From the NCBI GenBank assembly GCA_963575745.1, contig CAUYUJ010016283.1:859452-923451 (forward strand): 64,000 nucleotides of DNA, given 5' to 3'. Below, in pieces: positions 42,701 to 53,989 of the stretch. Positions within the stretch are counted from its first letter, which is position 1. Each line of letters begins with the position of its first letter. This stretch comes from Prorocentrum cordatum. Taxonomy: Eukaryota > Sar > Dinophyceae > Prorocentrales > Prorocentraceae. Under the pieces are notes generated by a model. It searched no databases, had not been told where the DNA came from, and worked only from the letters and a program-made list of their open reading frames with translations. Made by a program: the position numbers and the translations under genes.

Positions 42701-42790
42701 CAACAGTGAGAACACTGATGAGGCGAAACTCATACTACAAACAACCCTACAACAGTGAGAACACTGATGAGGCGAAACTAATACTACGAC
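42701..42790. repeat. 49-bp tandem duplication
   Basis: CAACAGTGAGAACACTGATG with its following AGGCGAAACT starts at 42701 and again at 42750. Confidence 0.9.
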
Positions 42791-42861
42791 ATGAGAGCCA
42801 GGAGACCTGGCCAAGAACTGAACATGCACACACTGAATTATTAGAGCTCAGACAAATGCAT

Positions 42862-43090
42862 ATGCACCATGACTATGGACCGAAAGGCAACACTACCGAA
42901 TCACAAGCAATAAACAAAGGCAACGAACAAACTGAAAGACTATGCACTGAATAAGGATGCACTGAATGACCACACGAGGCAATCACAATCAACAATCAAA
43001 AAGACCACGCGAGGCAATCACAATCAACAATCCAATATAATTCAGCGTACAATACACAGAGAGGTAATGCATGCAGACAAAAGGCCTCGG
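42862..43090. repeat. 229-bp direct repeat, left copy
   Basis: Starts ATGCACCATGACTATGGA and ends CAGACAAAAGGCCTCGG. About 95% identical to 44256-44484. Each copy holds a 34-bp tandem pair around CGAGGCAATCACAATCAACA. Confidence 0.9.
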
Positions 43091-43121
43091 AGGAACCACG
43101 CACGTCGAAACTCGTAGAATT

Positions 43122-44264
43122 TCACTTGTCGAAACTCCTCGGGCGTCCGAAGAATACTATTCGGTAATCGCTGCACTTGGAAACCTCAAGAAACTTGGCG
43201 GTCTCGGCGCGGTTCATTTGTCCTGTCAAGTACCAGTGCACCTCGAAGAATCCTAGAAGATCCTCCAGCGTCGCTTGCACATTCTGGAGCATCTCATACA
43301 GTTTCCGAGCATAATCTGTTTGGGCCCTCTTTGTAGGGAACCCACGTTCTGTCACCAGCTTATCAAACAAATCCATTCCGTTCTTTAAATACTGGATCGC
43401 ATTCAACTCGTTGATGCTGGCAACAGCGTCAATGCACGCTTTGACATCGGCAATGGTGGCCTGAGAGCACGTCGATGTCCCCTTGACCTTGTCACGATCT
43501 CTCCCTCGAGTCCTCTGGCGCGACTCCGGAGAAGCGACATGGACAGACGCATCAGAACCAGGATTCGATACCTCATTGAGCGTGACATCAGAATCTGCCT
43601 GCACGTTCGGTGTCGAAGAAAACTCCGCTCTCGAAAGCGCCTCCAACTCCTCCCGCGCCTCCTCAGTCACTTTCCCAAGAACAGTTCCTGAAGCTCCTCC
43701 CTCCATTCCAAAAACACTCTCTGTCTGACAGCCGACTTCACAATGAAGGTCCACAGCATCAGTAAGAGAAATGCTGGCCTCGGAAAGTGGCGGGTAGGTA
43801 CAAACACTGTCCGTCTGAGTGCTGGTGTCAACATGACTGTGCAAATCCGTCTGAGTTCTCATGTCCACATGTTTTCTCTCCTTCAGCGGCAAATGGGGGG
43901 TAGAAAAGGCCAATGCGGTTGGGGAATCCGTGACAGCGTCCACTTCCGCACCTGTGGGAGAAAGATCCATTGAAGAAACTGTTGGGGAAACTATTGAAGA
44001 ATCCGTAGAAGTACCCACTTCCCCACCTGTTCTCGAAAGAACCATAGAAACATATGCTGGCTGCAATGTGTCTCCAGGGACTTCGGCAAGAATTGGCAAG
44101 GGCTCCACGGGGGTGGCGAAGTACTCCAGCAGCACATCTGTCGCGTGCGACATGGGGACCAAGCTTTGCAACGAGATGGGATACCGCGTGGGAGCAACAA
44201 CTTTCTGTTCCACTGCGCGTGCACGACGAGCGATCCGTGCCTGCCAACTCCGAACATGCACCAT
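43122..44264 (-). CDS. 380-aa protein of unknown function between direct repeats
   Basis: An uninterrupted ATG-started frame (44262-44264). The start codon lies inside the last 9 bp of the upstream direct repeat, and the stop is about 30 bp before the other repeat, so the frame fills the whole interval. The N-terminus is basic. Residues about 60-260 are rich in Ser, Thr, Glu and Asp, with two TQTD motifs (MRTQTD and TSTQTD). About 270-370 looks like a helical domain (ATIADVKACIDAVASINELN, then ARKLYEMLQNVQATLEDLLG). I do not recognise the family. A gag-like structural protein or a captured host gene are both possible; no zinc knuckle or catalytic motif is present. Confidence 0.6.
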   Translation of the reverse strand: MVHVRSWQARIARRARAVEQKVVAPTRYPISLQSLVPMSHATDVLLEYFATPVEPLPILAEVPGDTLQPAYVSMVLSRTGGEVGTSTDSSIVSPTVSSMDLSPTGAEVDAVTDSPTALAFSTPHLPLKERKHVDMRTQTDLHSHVDTSTQTDSVCTYPPLSEASISLTDAVDLHCEVGCQTESVFGMEGGASGTVLGKVTEEAREELEALSRAEFSSTPNVQADSDVTLNEVSNPGSDASVHVASPESRQRTRGRDRDKVKGTSTCSQATIADVKACIDAVASINELNAIQYLKNGMDLFDKLVTERGFPTKRAQTDYARKLYEMLQNVQATLEDLLGFFEVHWYLTGQMNRAETAKFLEVSKCSDYRIVFFGRPRSFDK

Positions 44265-44484
44265 GACTATGGACAGAAGGCAACACTACCGAATCACAAG
44301 CAATAATCAAAGGCAACGATCAAACTGAATGACTATGCACTGAATAAGGATGCACTGAATGACCACTCGAGGCAATCACAATCAACAATCAAAATGACCA
44401 CGCGAGGCAATCACAATCAACAAACCAATACAATTCAGCGTACAATACACAGAGAGGTAATGTATGCAGACAAAAGGCCTCGGG
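44256..44484. repeat. 229-bp direct repeat, right copy
   Basis: Matches 42862-43090 with about ten substitutions. It lies 5' of the ORF on the minus strand and contributes the ORF start codon. Confidence 0.9.
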
Positions 44485-44605
44485 GGATCCCAGGACCGCC
44501 CAGGCCTCGCGGCCCTTCGTCCAGTCTCACTCCCCGAGGCAGTGGCCCGCTAGAACGTCTGGAGGTTACCCAGGCAGAGACGTTCTTGAGCCGAGACGTT
44601 CTTGA

Positions 44606-44930
44606 GCCGGGACCCTCGTAGAGCTCTATTCTCACACCGCGCTTCTCGGAACACATGAAGAAAGCTTCTGGGGAGAAACGAGAAAATCAAAAAATCACGT
44701 TTTTCTGTTTTTATCCATCGTCGGTTCCTCCAAGTGTTTTGATAGTCTTACTGCACCTTCGGACCTGAGAATTTGACTGGCAGACGCGACATAACCCACT
44801 ACAGGTGCCGAAAATCTGGTTTCTCAAAATGAATGGTCAAATATCTTTCAAATCTTAGCAAAACCGACCCAAAGTCACCACTTTGTCTCTTAAGACCGGG
44901 TCGGCCAACTAGCTCCACTCCGCGCCGGAA
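44606..44930. repeat. subfamily-1 body resuming after the insertion
   Basis: GCCGGGACCCTCGTAGAGCTC, then CAAGTGTTTTGATAGTCTTA and CACTACAGGTGCCGAAAATC, continuing to GGCCAACTAGCTCC and CCGGAA, where the next element starts. Confidence 0.75.
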
Positions 44931-46096
44931 CTGGGCGCCGGCGGTAAACCATCAACTTTTCTTACCGCCCGGGGACTCGTAGAGCTTCCTGACAATATAT
45001 AATGTCGAAAAAATTGCAGAGAACGAATAGTTTTTCAGCCCAAGCGATTTCAGACCTCTCGATCCAACAGCCGAACGCCCCCGATGCTTCTGGATTGTCT
45101 TCTGTGCGAGCTCTGTAGCTCTCCTACAGCCCGAGTTACGTGCGTAAGTCGACAGCACCTCTCAAGATAACTCGAACAATACGAATAGTTTGGCAAACCT
45201 AACTCGAATATCAGACCGAATTCAGACCTCTGAATCCGACAGGCAGACGCGTCTGATGTCTCCGAATCGATTCCTGTGATTACCAGCCCTGCAGCCTCCC
45301 TACAGCCCGAGTTAAGTGCAGAAAACCGACAGCACCTCTCAGGATGACTCGAACAATACGAATAGTTTCGCGGACCTAGTTCGGGCAGCAGACCGAGTTC
45401 CGAGCTCTGGATTCGACAGGCCGACGCGCCTGATGTCTCCAAATCGATTCTGTGACTACCAGCGCTGTAGCCCCTACAGCCCGAGTTAAGTACAGAAAAC
45501 GGACAGCACCTCTCAAGATGACTCGAACAATACGAATAGTTTCGCGATTCTAGATCGGGCGGCAGACCAAGTTCAGAGCTCTGGATTAAAGAGACGAGCG
45601 CGACTGATGATTCTTAATAGGTTTCTGTAAGTATCAGCTCTGTACCTGTCACATAGCTCGAGTTAAGTACAGAAAGCCGAGACCGCTTGTCAAGATGACT
45701 CGAATAATACGAACAGGTTTGCGGACCTAGCTCGGCTAGCAGACCGAGTTCAGACCTCTGTATGCAACAGACGAACGCGCCTGAAGATTCTGAATCGATA
45801 AGGTGTGCTTACCAGCTCTGTAGCTGTCCTGTATCTCGAGTTAAGTCCAATATACCGAGAGCGCGTCTCAAGATGACTCGAAACGGCCGATCCCGCCGGA
45901 ACGCTTTTTGGCAGTAAAAGGAAGCCGATCGAGCTGAGATCAAGATGGCGAGCGGGAATAAGATCGAACATCACGGGAAAAAATACTAGAGCTCAAACGA
46001 ATTGAGGAATTTCGAGAACAAAATTATCAACCGACCAAAGTCACCAAAAGGTCCGTCGACATTTTTCTTGCCAACTAGCTCTCCAGCGCCCCGGAA
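44931..46096 (-). mobile_element. hairpin-ended satellite element, subfamily 2
   Basis: Starts CTGGGCGCCGG with a hairpin at 44938-44970, then GGGGACTCGTAGAGCTTCCT. About five copies of the 176-bp satellite follow, then the terminal block AAGATGGCGAGCGGGAATAA and ACTAGAGCTCAAACG. It is interrupted at 46097 by another CTGGG element after CCCCGGAA. No protein is encoded; minus frames such as GLLPELGPRNYSYCSS are satellite translations. Confidence 0.75.
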
Positions 46097-47043
46097 CTGG
46101 GCGCCGGCGGTAAACCGTCAATCTGGTTACCGCCGGAAACGAGTAGAGCTCTTTTCTTGCCCAGATGCTCGGAACACGTGAAGCAAGCTTAAGCGAGAGC
46201 CAAAAAAATCTAAAAAAAATCGATCGCATACAAATAGTTTTGGGGACTTAGCTCGAGAAACAGACTCTGTTCAGAGCTCTAGATACTTCAGCCAAACGCC
46301 CTTGATGGTTCTGTATCGGTTTCTGTGCGTACCAGCTCTGTAGCTGTGCTGTAGCTAGGGTTAAGTGCAGAATACCGAGAGCGCCTCTGAAGAACTTGAG
46401 AAATACGAATAGTGTTGTGGACCTAGCTCGAGTAGCAGCACGAGAGTTCAGGCCTCTCGATACAACAGACGCAAGCGCTTGTTGACACTGAATCAGTTTA
46501 TGTGCGCATCAGCTCTGTAGCTTCTCTGAATCTTGAGTTGAGTACAGAAAACCGACATCACTGGTCAAGATGACTCGAATAACACAAACAGTTTCACGGA
46601 CCTAGCTCGAGCAGACCGAGTTCAGGCCTCTGGATGCAACATGCGAACGCGTCTGATCATTCTGAATCGGCTTCTGTAAACATCAGCTCTGTAGCTCTCG
46701 AAATCGAGTTAAGTACAGAAAACCGTGAACGCGTGTCAAGATGACTCGGAACGCAGTTGGTTCCAGCAAGTCTTTTGACAGTAATATTTCAGCTACGGAC
46801 CTGAAAATTTTACTGGCAGACGCGGCACAACCCACTACGCGTGAGAACAACACCGCTCCTCGAAATGAATTGTCAAATATCGACCCAAGGTTATCACAAT
46901 GTCTCTTTTGGTCGGGTCGGCCAACTGGGCGCCGGCGGTAAACCGTCAACCTTTCTCACCGCCGGGGGACTCCTTGAGCTTCCTGACAACATACAACGTC
47001 AAAAAAAAATTGCAGAGAACGAAAAGTTTTTCAGCCCAAGCGA
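46097..47043. repeat. nested fragments: two hairpins and about three satellite copies
   Basis: Hairpins at 46104-46136 and 46932-46965. Satellite at 46240-46740, then subfamily-1 body (GGTCGGGTCGGCCAACTGGG) interrupted by the second hairpin. Confidence 0.7.
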
Positions 47044-47427
47044 CTGGCACCGGCGGTGATCCGTCAACCTGGTCACTGCCGGGAACCTCGTAGGAGCCCT
47101 GAGAGTGCGCAGAGTCGAAGGAAGGAGCTCCTGGAGGCATTTCTCAAAAAATTGAAGATTCATTTTTCATGTCGACCTGAAGTTGATTGCGCCAAGTGTT
47201 TTGATTGTAAAAGTGCGCCCAGAGAGCTCATATTTCGACGTAGGGGCTCACAGTCGTCTACAGGTGCGAAAAATCTGGTTCCTCGAAATGAATTGTCAAA
47301 TGTCTTTAAAATCTCAGCGAAACGAACCGAAAGTTATTACATCTTCTTTTCTGGCCGGATCGACCAACTAGCTCCACTCCGCGCGGAATTCCTCTAGCTC
47401 ATCGACAACGAAGAGCTCTACGAGGTA
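47044..47427 (-). mobile_element. hairpin-ended element, subfamily 1, copy M2
   Basis: 384 bp from CTGGCACCGG to GAGCTCTACGAGGTA. It sits in CAGCCCAAGCGA^TTT; the empty site CAGCCCAAGCGATTTCAGAC is seen at about 45037-45056. Confidence 0.8.
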
Positions 47428-49348
47428 TTTGGCGCCGGCGGTGAACCGACAGGCGGACGCGTCTCCGAATCGATTCCTCTGATTACCAGCCCTGCAGCCC
47501 CCTACAGCCCGAGTTAAGTGCAGAAAACCAACACCTCTGAGAACTGGGAACCGGCGGTAAACCGTCAACCAGGTTATCGCCGGGCACCTCGTACAGCTCT
47601 TTTGTTGCACAGCGCTCCTCGTAATAGATGAAGGAAGTTTCTGAAGCGAGAGCAGAAAAACTCGAAAAATTGTGATTTTCGGTTTTCATCCAAAGTCAGA
47701 TCCTGCAAATCTTTTTATAGTAATATTGCAGCTACCGACCTGAGAATTTGACTGGCAGCCAAGGCATAACCCACTAAACGTAAGAAAAAACTAGTTTCTC
47801 GAAATGAATTGTCAAATATCTTTCAAACTGGCGCCGGCGGTGAGCTGCTCACACTGGTGAGAGTGCTGAGAATCGAAGTGGAGTAAAAAATCAAAATTTT
47901 TCGAAAATCTTTATTTTTGATGTTTTCGATGTTCACATTCGCTCAGTTCCGGGAAGTCACTCATAAGAAAATACATCGGAGAGCTGAGCTGCTGTCAGAG
48001 AGGATTTTACATGCCACTACGACGCGCAAACATCTGCTTTCTCAAAATCAATGGTTAAATATCTTTCAAATTTTCGCAAAACTGATGATAAGTCACCAAT
48101 TTATCCGCCCCAGCCGGGGCCAACTAGCCTAGCTGCACCCCGCGCCGGAATTCCTCTAGCTCATCGATGACGAAGATCTCTACGAGATATAAAACCGTCA
48201 ACGCGTGTCGAGAAGACTGAAACCTGTCGACGGTTCCTCAAGTCTTTTGATAGTAACATTGCAGCTCCGGACCTGAGAATTCAACTGGCAGACGCAGTAT
48301 AACCGAGCACACGTGAGAAAAGTACCCGTTCTCAAAACCAATTTCAAAATTTTGTATAAAAAAGTTTTTCTATTATTTATTTTCTTTTGGTCGGGCCGGC
48401 CAACGAGCCCCACCCTGCGCCCCAATTCCTCTTAGCTTTTTGCTGAAGAGCTGTACGAAGTATCGTAGCAAAACCGACCCAAAGTCACCACTTTGTCTTT
48501 TCAGGCCGAGTAGGCCAACTAGCACCACCCCGCGCCGGAATTCCTCTATCTCATCGATGCCGAAAAGCTCCACGAGGGATGCAGACCGAGTTCAGAGCTC
48601 TGGATTCGACAGACGAACGCGACTGATGATTCTGAGTCGGTTTCTGTAAGTATCAGCTCTGCAGCTGTCATAAAGCTCGAGTTAAATACAGAAAACTGGG
48701 AAACGGCGGTAAACCGTCAACCTGGTTACCGCCGGAACCTCGTACAGCTCTTTTCTGGCACAGCAATCGTTGGAACACATGAAGAAAGCTTCTGGGGCGG
48801 AAACAAAACTCGAAAAAACACGTTTTTACTGTTTTTATCAACGTCGGCTCCTCCAAGTGTTTCAATAGTAATACTGCAGCTATGGGCCTAAAAATTTCAC
48901 AGGCGCACGCGCCATAATCCACTACAGGTGCGAAAAGTCTGCTTTCTCAAAATGAATTGCCAAATATCCTAAAGTCATCACTTTGTCCTTTCTGGCCGGG
49001 TCGGCCAACTCGGAACCGGCGGTAAACCGTCAACCTGGTGACCGCCGGGAACCTCGTAGAGCTCTTTTCTTGCACAGCAATCGTCGGAACACATGAAGAA
49101 AGCTTCTGGAGCGAGAAACGAAAAACTCGAAAAATCACGTTTTTCTGTTTTTATCCAACGTCGGTTCGTCCAAGTGTTTGAATAGTACTACTGCACCTAT
49201 GGGCCTGAAAACTTTACTGGCGGACGCGCCATGACCCACTACAGGTGCGAAAAATCTGCTTTCTCAAAATAAATTGTCAAATGTCCTTTCATTTTTCGCA
49301 AAACCACCCAAAAGTGATCACTTTGTCCTTTCTGGCCGGGTCGGCCAA
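47428..49348. repeat. mosaic of truncated subfamily-1 and satellite fragments
   Basis: Truncated left ends at about 47432 and 47831 join directly to other segments. Hairpins lie at 47551, 48704 and 49016, each followed by CTCGTACAGCTC or CTCGTAGAGCTC and the body with CACTACAGGTGCGAAAA. One short satellite piece is at 48580-48690. Confidence 0.7.
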
Positions 49349-50932
49349 CTGGGCGCCGGCGGTAAACCGTCAACCTTTCCTACCGCCGGGGGACTCGTAG
49401 AGCTTCCTGACCATATATAATGTCGAAAAAAATTGCAGAGAACGAATAGTTTTTCAGCCTAAGCGATTTCAGACCTCTCGATGCAACAGCCAAACGCCCC
49501 TCATGCTTCTGGATCGTTTGCTGTGCGCACGAGCTCCGTAGCTCTCCTACAGCCCGAGTTACGTGCGAAAATCGACAGCACCTCTCAAGATCACTCGAAC
49601 AATACGAATAGTTTGGCAAACCTAGCTCGAGTATCAGACCGAGTTCAGACCTCTGAATGCAACAGGCGGACGCGCCTGCTGTCTCCGAATCGATTCCTGT
49701 GATTACCAGCCCTGCAGGCCCCTTACAGCCCGAGTTAAGTGCAGAAAACCGAGAGCACCTCTGAAGACAACTCGAACAATACGAATAGTTTCGCAGACCT
49801 AGCTCTGGCAGCAGACCGAGTTCAGAGCTCTGAATGCGACAGGCGGACGCGACTGATGTCTCCGAATCGATTCCAGTGATTACCAGCCCTGCAGCCCCCT
49901 TACAGCTAGAGTTAAGTGCAGAAAACGACAGCATCTCTCAAGATGACTCGAAGAATACGAATAGTTCGCGGACCTAGCTCGGGCAGGACACCGAGTTCTG
50001 AGCTCTCGATTTGGCAGGCGGACGCGCCTGATGTCTACAAATTGATTCCTGCGAGCACGAGCCCTGTAGCCCCCCTACAGCCCGAGCAAGTGCAGAAAAC
50101 TGACAGCACCTGTCAAGATGACTCGAACAATACGAATAGTTTCGCGAACCTAGCTCGGCCAGCAGACAGAGTTCAGACCTCTGGATGGGACAGACGAACG
50201 CGCCTGATGATTTACAATCGATTTCCGTGAGAATGAGCTCTGCAGCTGCCCTACAGCTCGAGTTAAGTACAAAATACCGACAACGCGTATCAAGATGACT
50301 CGAAACAGCCGATCCCGCCGCGACGCTTTTTTGCAGAAATATTTACCCGATCGAGCTGAGATTAAGACGGCGAGCGGGAATAAGATCGAATATGGTGGGA
50401 AAAAATACTAGAGCTCAAACGAATTGTTGAATTTCGAGAACAAAACTGGAACCGGCGGTAAACCGTCAACCTGATCACCGCCGGGAACCTCGTAGATCTC
50501 TTTTCTCGCACGGCGATCTTCGTAACACAGGGAGAAAGCTTCTGGAGCGAGAAACAAAAACTCGAAAAATTACGTTTTTCTGTTTTTATTGAACGTCGGT
50601 TCCGCCAAGTGTTTTGATAGTAATACTGCACCTATGGGCCTGAAAATTTTACTGGCGGACGCGCCATAACCCACTACAGGTGCGGAAAATCTGCTTTCTC
50701 GAAATTAATTGTCAAATATCCTTCAATCTTTCGCAAAAGCACCCCAAAAGTTATCACTTTGTCCTTTCTGGCCGGGTCGGCCAACTAGCTCCATCCCGCG
50801 CCGGAATTCCTCTAGCTCATCGATGCCGAAGAGCTCTACGAGGTATTTTCAACCGACCAAAAGTCAGCAAAAGGTCCGTCGAGATTTTTCTTGCCAACTA
50901 GCTCTCCAGCGCGCCGGAATTACTGGGCGCCG
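49349..50932 (-). mobile_element. satellite element, subfamily 2, interrupted by M3
   Basis: CTGGGCGCCGG, hairpin at 49356, CTCGTAGAGCTTCC, then satellite copies whose CTCGAACAAT words stand at 49594, 49771, 49947, 50122 and 50299 (spacing 175-177). The terminal block is split by M3 (50446-50845) and resumes TTTTCAACCGACCAAAAGTC. Confidence 0.8.
50446..50845 (-). mobile_element. hairpin-ended element, subfamily 1, copy M3
   Basis: 400 bp from CTGGAACCGG to GAGCTCTACGAGGTA, inserted in GAGAACAAAA^TTTTCAACCG. The empty version is present at 52011-52033. One bp of duplication at most. Confidence 0.87.
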
Positions 50933-52094
50933 GCGGTAAACCGTCAACCTTCCTTACCGCCGGGGGACTCGTAGAGCTTCCTGAGCATATATAATGGCGA
51001 AAAAATTGCAGAGAACGAATAGTTTTTCAGCCTAAACGATTTCAGACCTCTCGATGCAACAGCCAAACGCCCCTCATGCTTCTGGATCGTTTGCTGTGCG
51101 CACGAGCTCCGTAGCTCTCCTACAGCCCGAGTTACGTGCGAAAATCGACAGCACCTCTCAAGATCACTCGGACAATACAAATAGGTTCGCGAATCTAGCT
51201 CGAGTATCAGACCGAGTTCAGACATCTGAATGCAACAGGCGGACGCGCCTGATGTCTCCGAAACGATTCCTGTGATAACCAGCCCTGCAGCCCCCTGACA
51301 GCCCGAGTTAAGTGCAGAAAATCGACAGCACCTCTGAAGATGACTCGAACAATACGAATACTTTCGCGGACCTAGCTCGGGCAGCAGGCCGATTTCAGAG
51401 CTCTAAATGCGACAGATGGACACGACTGATGTCTCTGAATCGATTCCAGTGATTACCAGCCCTATAGCCCCCCTACAGCCCGAGTTAAGTGCAAAAAACG
51501 GACAGCACCTCTCAAGATGACTCGAAGAATACGAATAGTTCGCGGACCTAGCTCGGGCAGGACACCGAGTTCTGAGCTCTCGATTTGGCAGGCGGACGCG
51601 CCTGATGTCTCCAAATCGATTCCTGTGAGCACGAGCCCTGTAGCCCCCCTACAGCCCGAGTTAAGTGCAGAAAACTGACAACACCTCTCAAGATGACTAG
51701 AACAATACGAATAGTGTCGCGAACCTAGCTCGGCCAGCAGACCGAATTCAGACCTCTGGATGGAACACACGAACGCGCCTGATGATTTGCAATCGATTTC
51801 TGTAAGAATGAGCTCTGTAGCGGCCCTACAGCTCGAGTTAAGTACAAAATACCGATAACGCGTATCAAGATGACTCGAAACAGCCGATCCCGCCGCGATG
51901 CTTTTTGGCAGTAAAATGTACCCGATCGAGCTGAGATCAAGATGGCGAGCGGGAATAACATCGAATATGGTGGGAAAAAATACTAGAGCTCAACCGAATT
52001 GTTGAATTTCGAGAACAAAATTTTCAACCGACCAAAAATCAGCAAAAGGTCCGTCGAGATTTTTCTTGCCAACTAGCTCTCCAGCGCGCCAGAA
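50933..52094 (-). mobile_element. satellite element, subfamily 2
   Basis: Inserted at GGAATTA^CTC of the previous element. Hairpin, CTCGTAGAGCTTCC, five satellite copies and the terminal block to GCGCGCCAGAA, where M7 begins. Confidence 0.78.
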
Positions 52095-52398
52095 CTGGCA
52101 CCGGCGGTGAACCGTCAACCTGGTCACCGCCGGGAACCTCGTAGAGCTCCTCCCACGCGTAAGAGTGATCAGAGTCGGAGGAGAGAGCTTCTGGAGGCAT
52201 TTTGGAAAAAAATGAACATGTTTTTTTTTCGTGTCGACATGAACTTGGTTCCGACAAGTGTTTTGATAGTAAATGTGCGCCTACAGAGCTCATATTAAGA
52301 CGCAGAGGCCCTCAGTTTACAGGTGCGAAAAATCTGCTTCCTTAAAATGAATTGTCAAATATCTTTCAAATCTGAGCAAAACCGACCCAAAGTCACCA

Positions 52399-52796
52399 CT
52401 GGCGCCGGCGGTGAACCGTCAACCTGGTCACCGCCGGGAACCTCGTAGAGCTCCTTGCACGCGTAAGAGTGCTCAGGATCGAAGCAGGGAGGTTCTCGGG
52501 GTATTTCTAGAAAAAAATCGAATTCACATTTTTCCGTGTCTATTTCATGTTGGTTGCTCCTAATTTTCCGATAGTAAAACTGGCTCTAGAGAGCTGAGCT
52601 GCTCAGAGAACAAAGTTGTATGCCAATGCTCGGTGTAAAATTTTGCTTTCTTAAAATGAATTGTCAAATATCTTTCAAATCTGAGCAAAACCGACCCAAA
52701 TGTGCCACATTGTCTCTTTTCATCAGGTCGGCCAACTAGCTCCACCCCGCGCCGGAATTCCTCTAGCTCATCGATGTCGAAGAGCTCTACGAGGTA
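52399..52796 (-). mobile_element. hairpin-ended element, subfamily 1, copy M4
   Basis: 398 bp from CTGGCGCCGG to GAGCTCTACGAGGTA, between AAAGTCACCA and CTTTGTCC. The uninterrupted AAAGTCACCACTTTGTC is present at about 44871-44888 and 48481-48498. It is the cleanest short copy. Confidence 0.88.
52405..52436. repeat. terminal hairpin of M4 (GGTGA/TCACC version)
   Basis: CCGGCGGTGA pairs with TCACCGCCGG. Compare 48704 and 59444, where the same positions are GGTAA/TTACC. Confidence 0.88.
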
Positions 52797-53989
52797 CTTT
52801 GTCCTTTCTGGCCGGGTGGGCCAACTGGGCGCCGGCGGTAAACCGTCAACTTTTCTTACCGCCAGGGGACTCGTAGAGCTTCCTGACAATATATAATGCC
52901 GATAAAAAATTGTAGAGAACGAACAGTTTTTCAGCCCAAGCGATTTCAGACCTCTCGATGCAACAGCCGAACGCCCCCGATGCTTCTGGATTGTCTTCTA
53001 TGCGAGTTCTCTGCTCTCCTATAGCCCAAGTTACGTGCGTAAATTGACAGCGCCTCTGAAGATAACTCGAACAATACGAATAGTTCGGCAAACCTAGCTC
53101 GAGTATCAGACCGAGTTCAGACCTCTGAATGCGACAGACGGACTCGTCTGATGTCTCTGAATCGATTTCTGTGATTACCAGCCCTGCAGCCTCCCAACAG
53201 CCCGAGTTAAGTGCAGAAAACCGACAGCATCTCTCAGGTTCACTCGAAAAATACGAATAGTTTCGCGGACCTAGTTCAGGCACCGGACCGAGTTCCGAGC
53301 TCTGGATTTTACAGACGACGCGCCTGATGTCTCCAAATCGATTCCTGTGACTACCAGCACTGTAGCCGCCCTACAGCCCGAGTTAAGTACAGAAAACCGA
53401 CAGCACCTCATGACTCGAACAATACGAATAGTTTTGTGATTCTAGATCGGGCAGCAAACCGAGTTCAGAGCTCTGGATTGAACAGACGAACGCGACTCAT
53501 CATTTTGAATCAGTTTCTCTAAGTATGAGCCCTGTAGCTGTCGTGTAGCTCGAGTTAAGCACAGAAAACCGAGAGCGCCTGTCAAGATGACTCGAATAAT
53601 ACGAATAGGTTTGCGGACCCAACGCGGCTAGCAGACCAAGTTCAGACCTCTGGGTGCAACAGACGAACGCGCCTGATCATTCTGAATCGATGAGGTGTGC
53701 TTACCAGCTCTGTAGCTGTCCTCTATCTCGAGTTAAGTCCAATATACCGAGAGCGCGTATCAAGATGACTCGAAACGGCCGATCCCGCCTGCCTGCTTTT
53801 TGGCAGTAAAATGTACCCGATCGAGCTGAGATCAAGATGGCGAGCGGGAATAAGATCGAATATCACGGGAAAAAATACTAGAGCTCAAACGAATTGAGGA
53901 ATTTCGAGAACAAAATTTTCAACCGACCAAAAGTCAGCAAAAGGTCCGTCGAGATTTTTCTTGCCAACTAGCTGTCCAGCGCCCCGGAA

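Larger units (their letters stand above)
42612..44606 (-). mobile_element. 2.0-kb insertion in a hairpin loop carrying a 380-aa ORF and direct repeats
   Basis: On the minus strand it ends GACGCAAAAA next to TCTGGTTGACGG, the same junction and tail type as LINE-B. Inside are two 229-bp direct repeats around one ORF. No RT, endonuclease or integrase is visible, so it is non-autonomous or a passenger. The right junction is less exact than the left because the hairpin arm is shortened. Confidence 0.65.
52095..52824 (-). mobile_element. subfamily-1 element M7, interrupted by M4
   Basis: CTGGCACCGG, hairpin at 52101 (GGTGA/TCACC), body to GTCACCA at 52398, then M4, then CTTTGTCCTTTCTGGCCGGG up to the next element at 52825. 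Its right end is not reached before further nesting. Confidence 0.75.

Noticed and set aside
42862-44484. Classical LTR retrotransposon
   Set aside because: Direct repeats flank an ORF, but there is no RT, protease or integrase, no room for a primer-binding site, and the ORF start overlaps the repeat.
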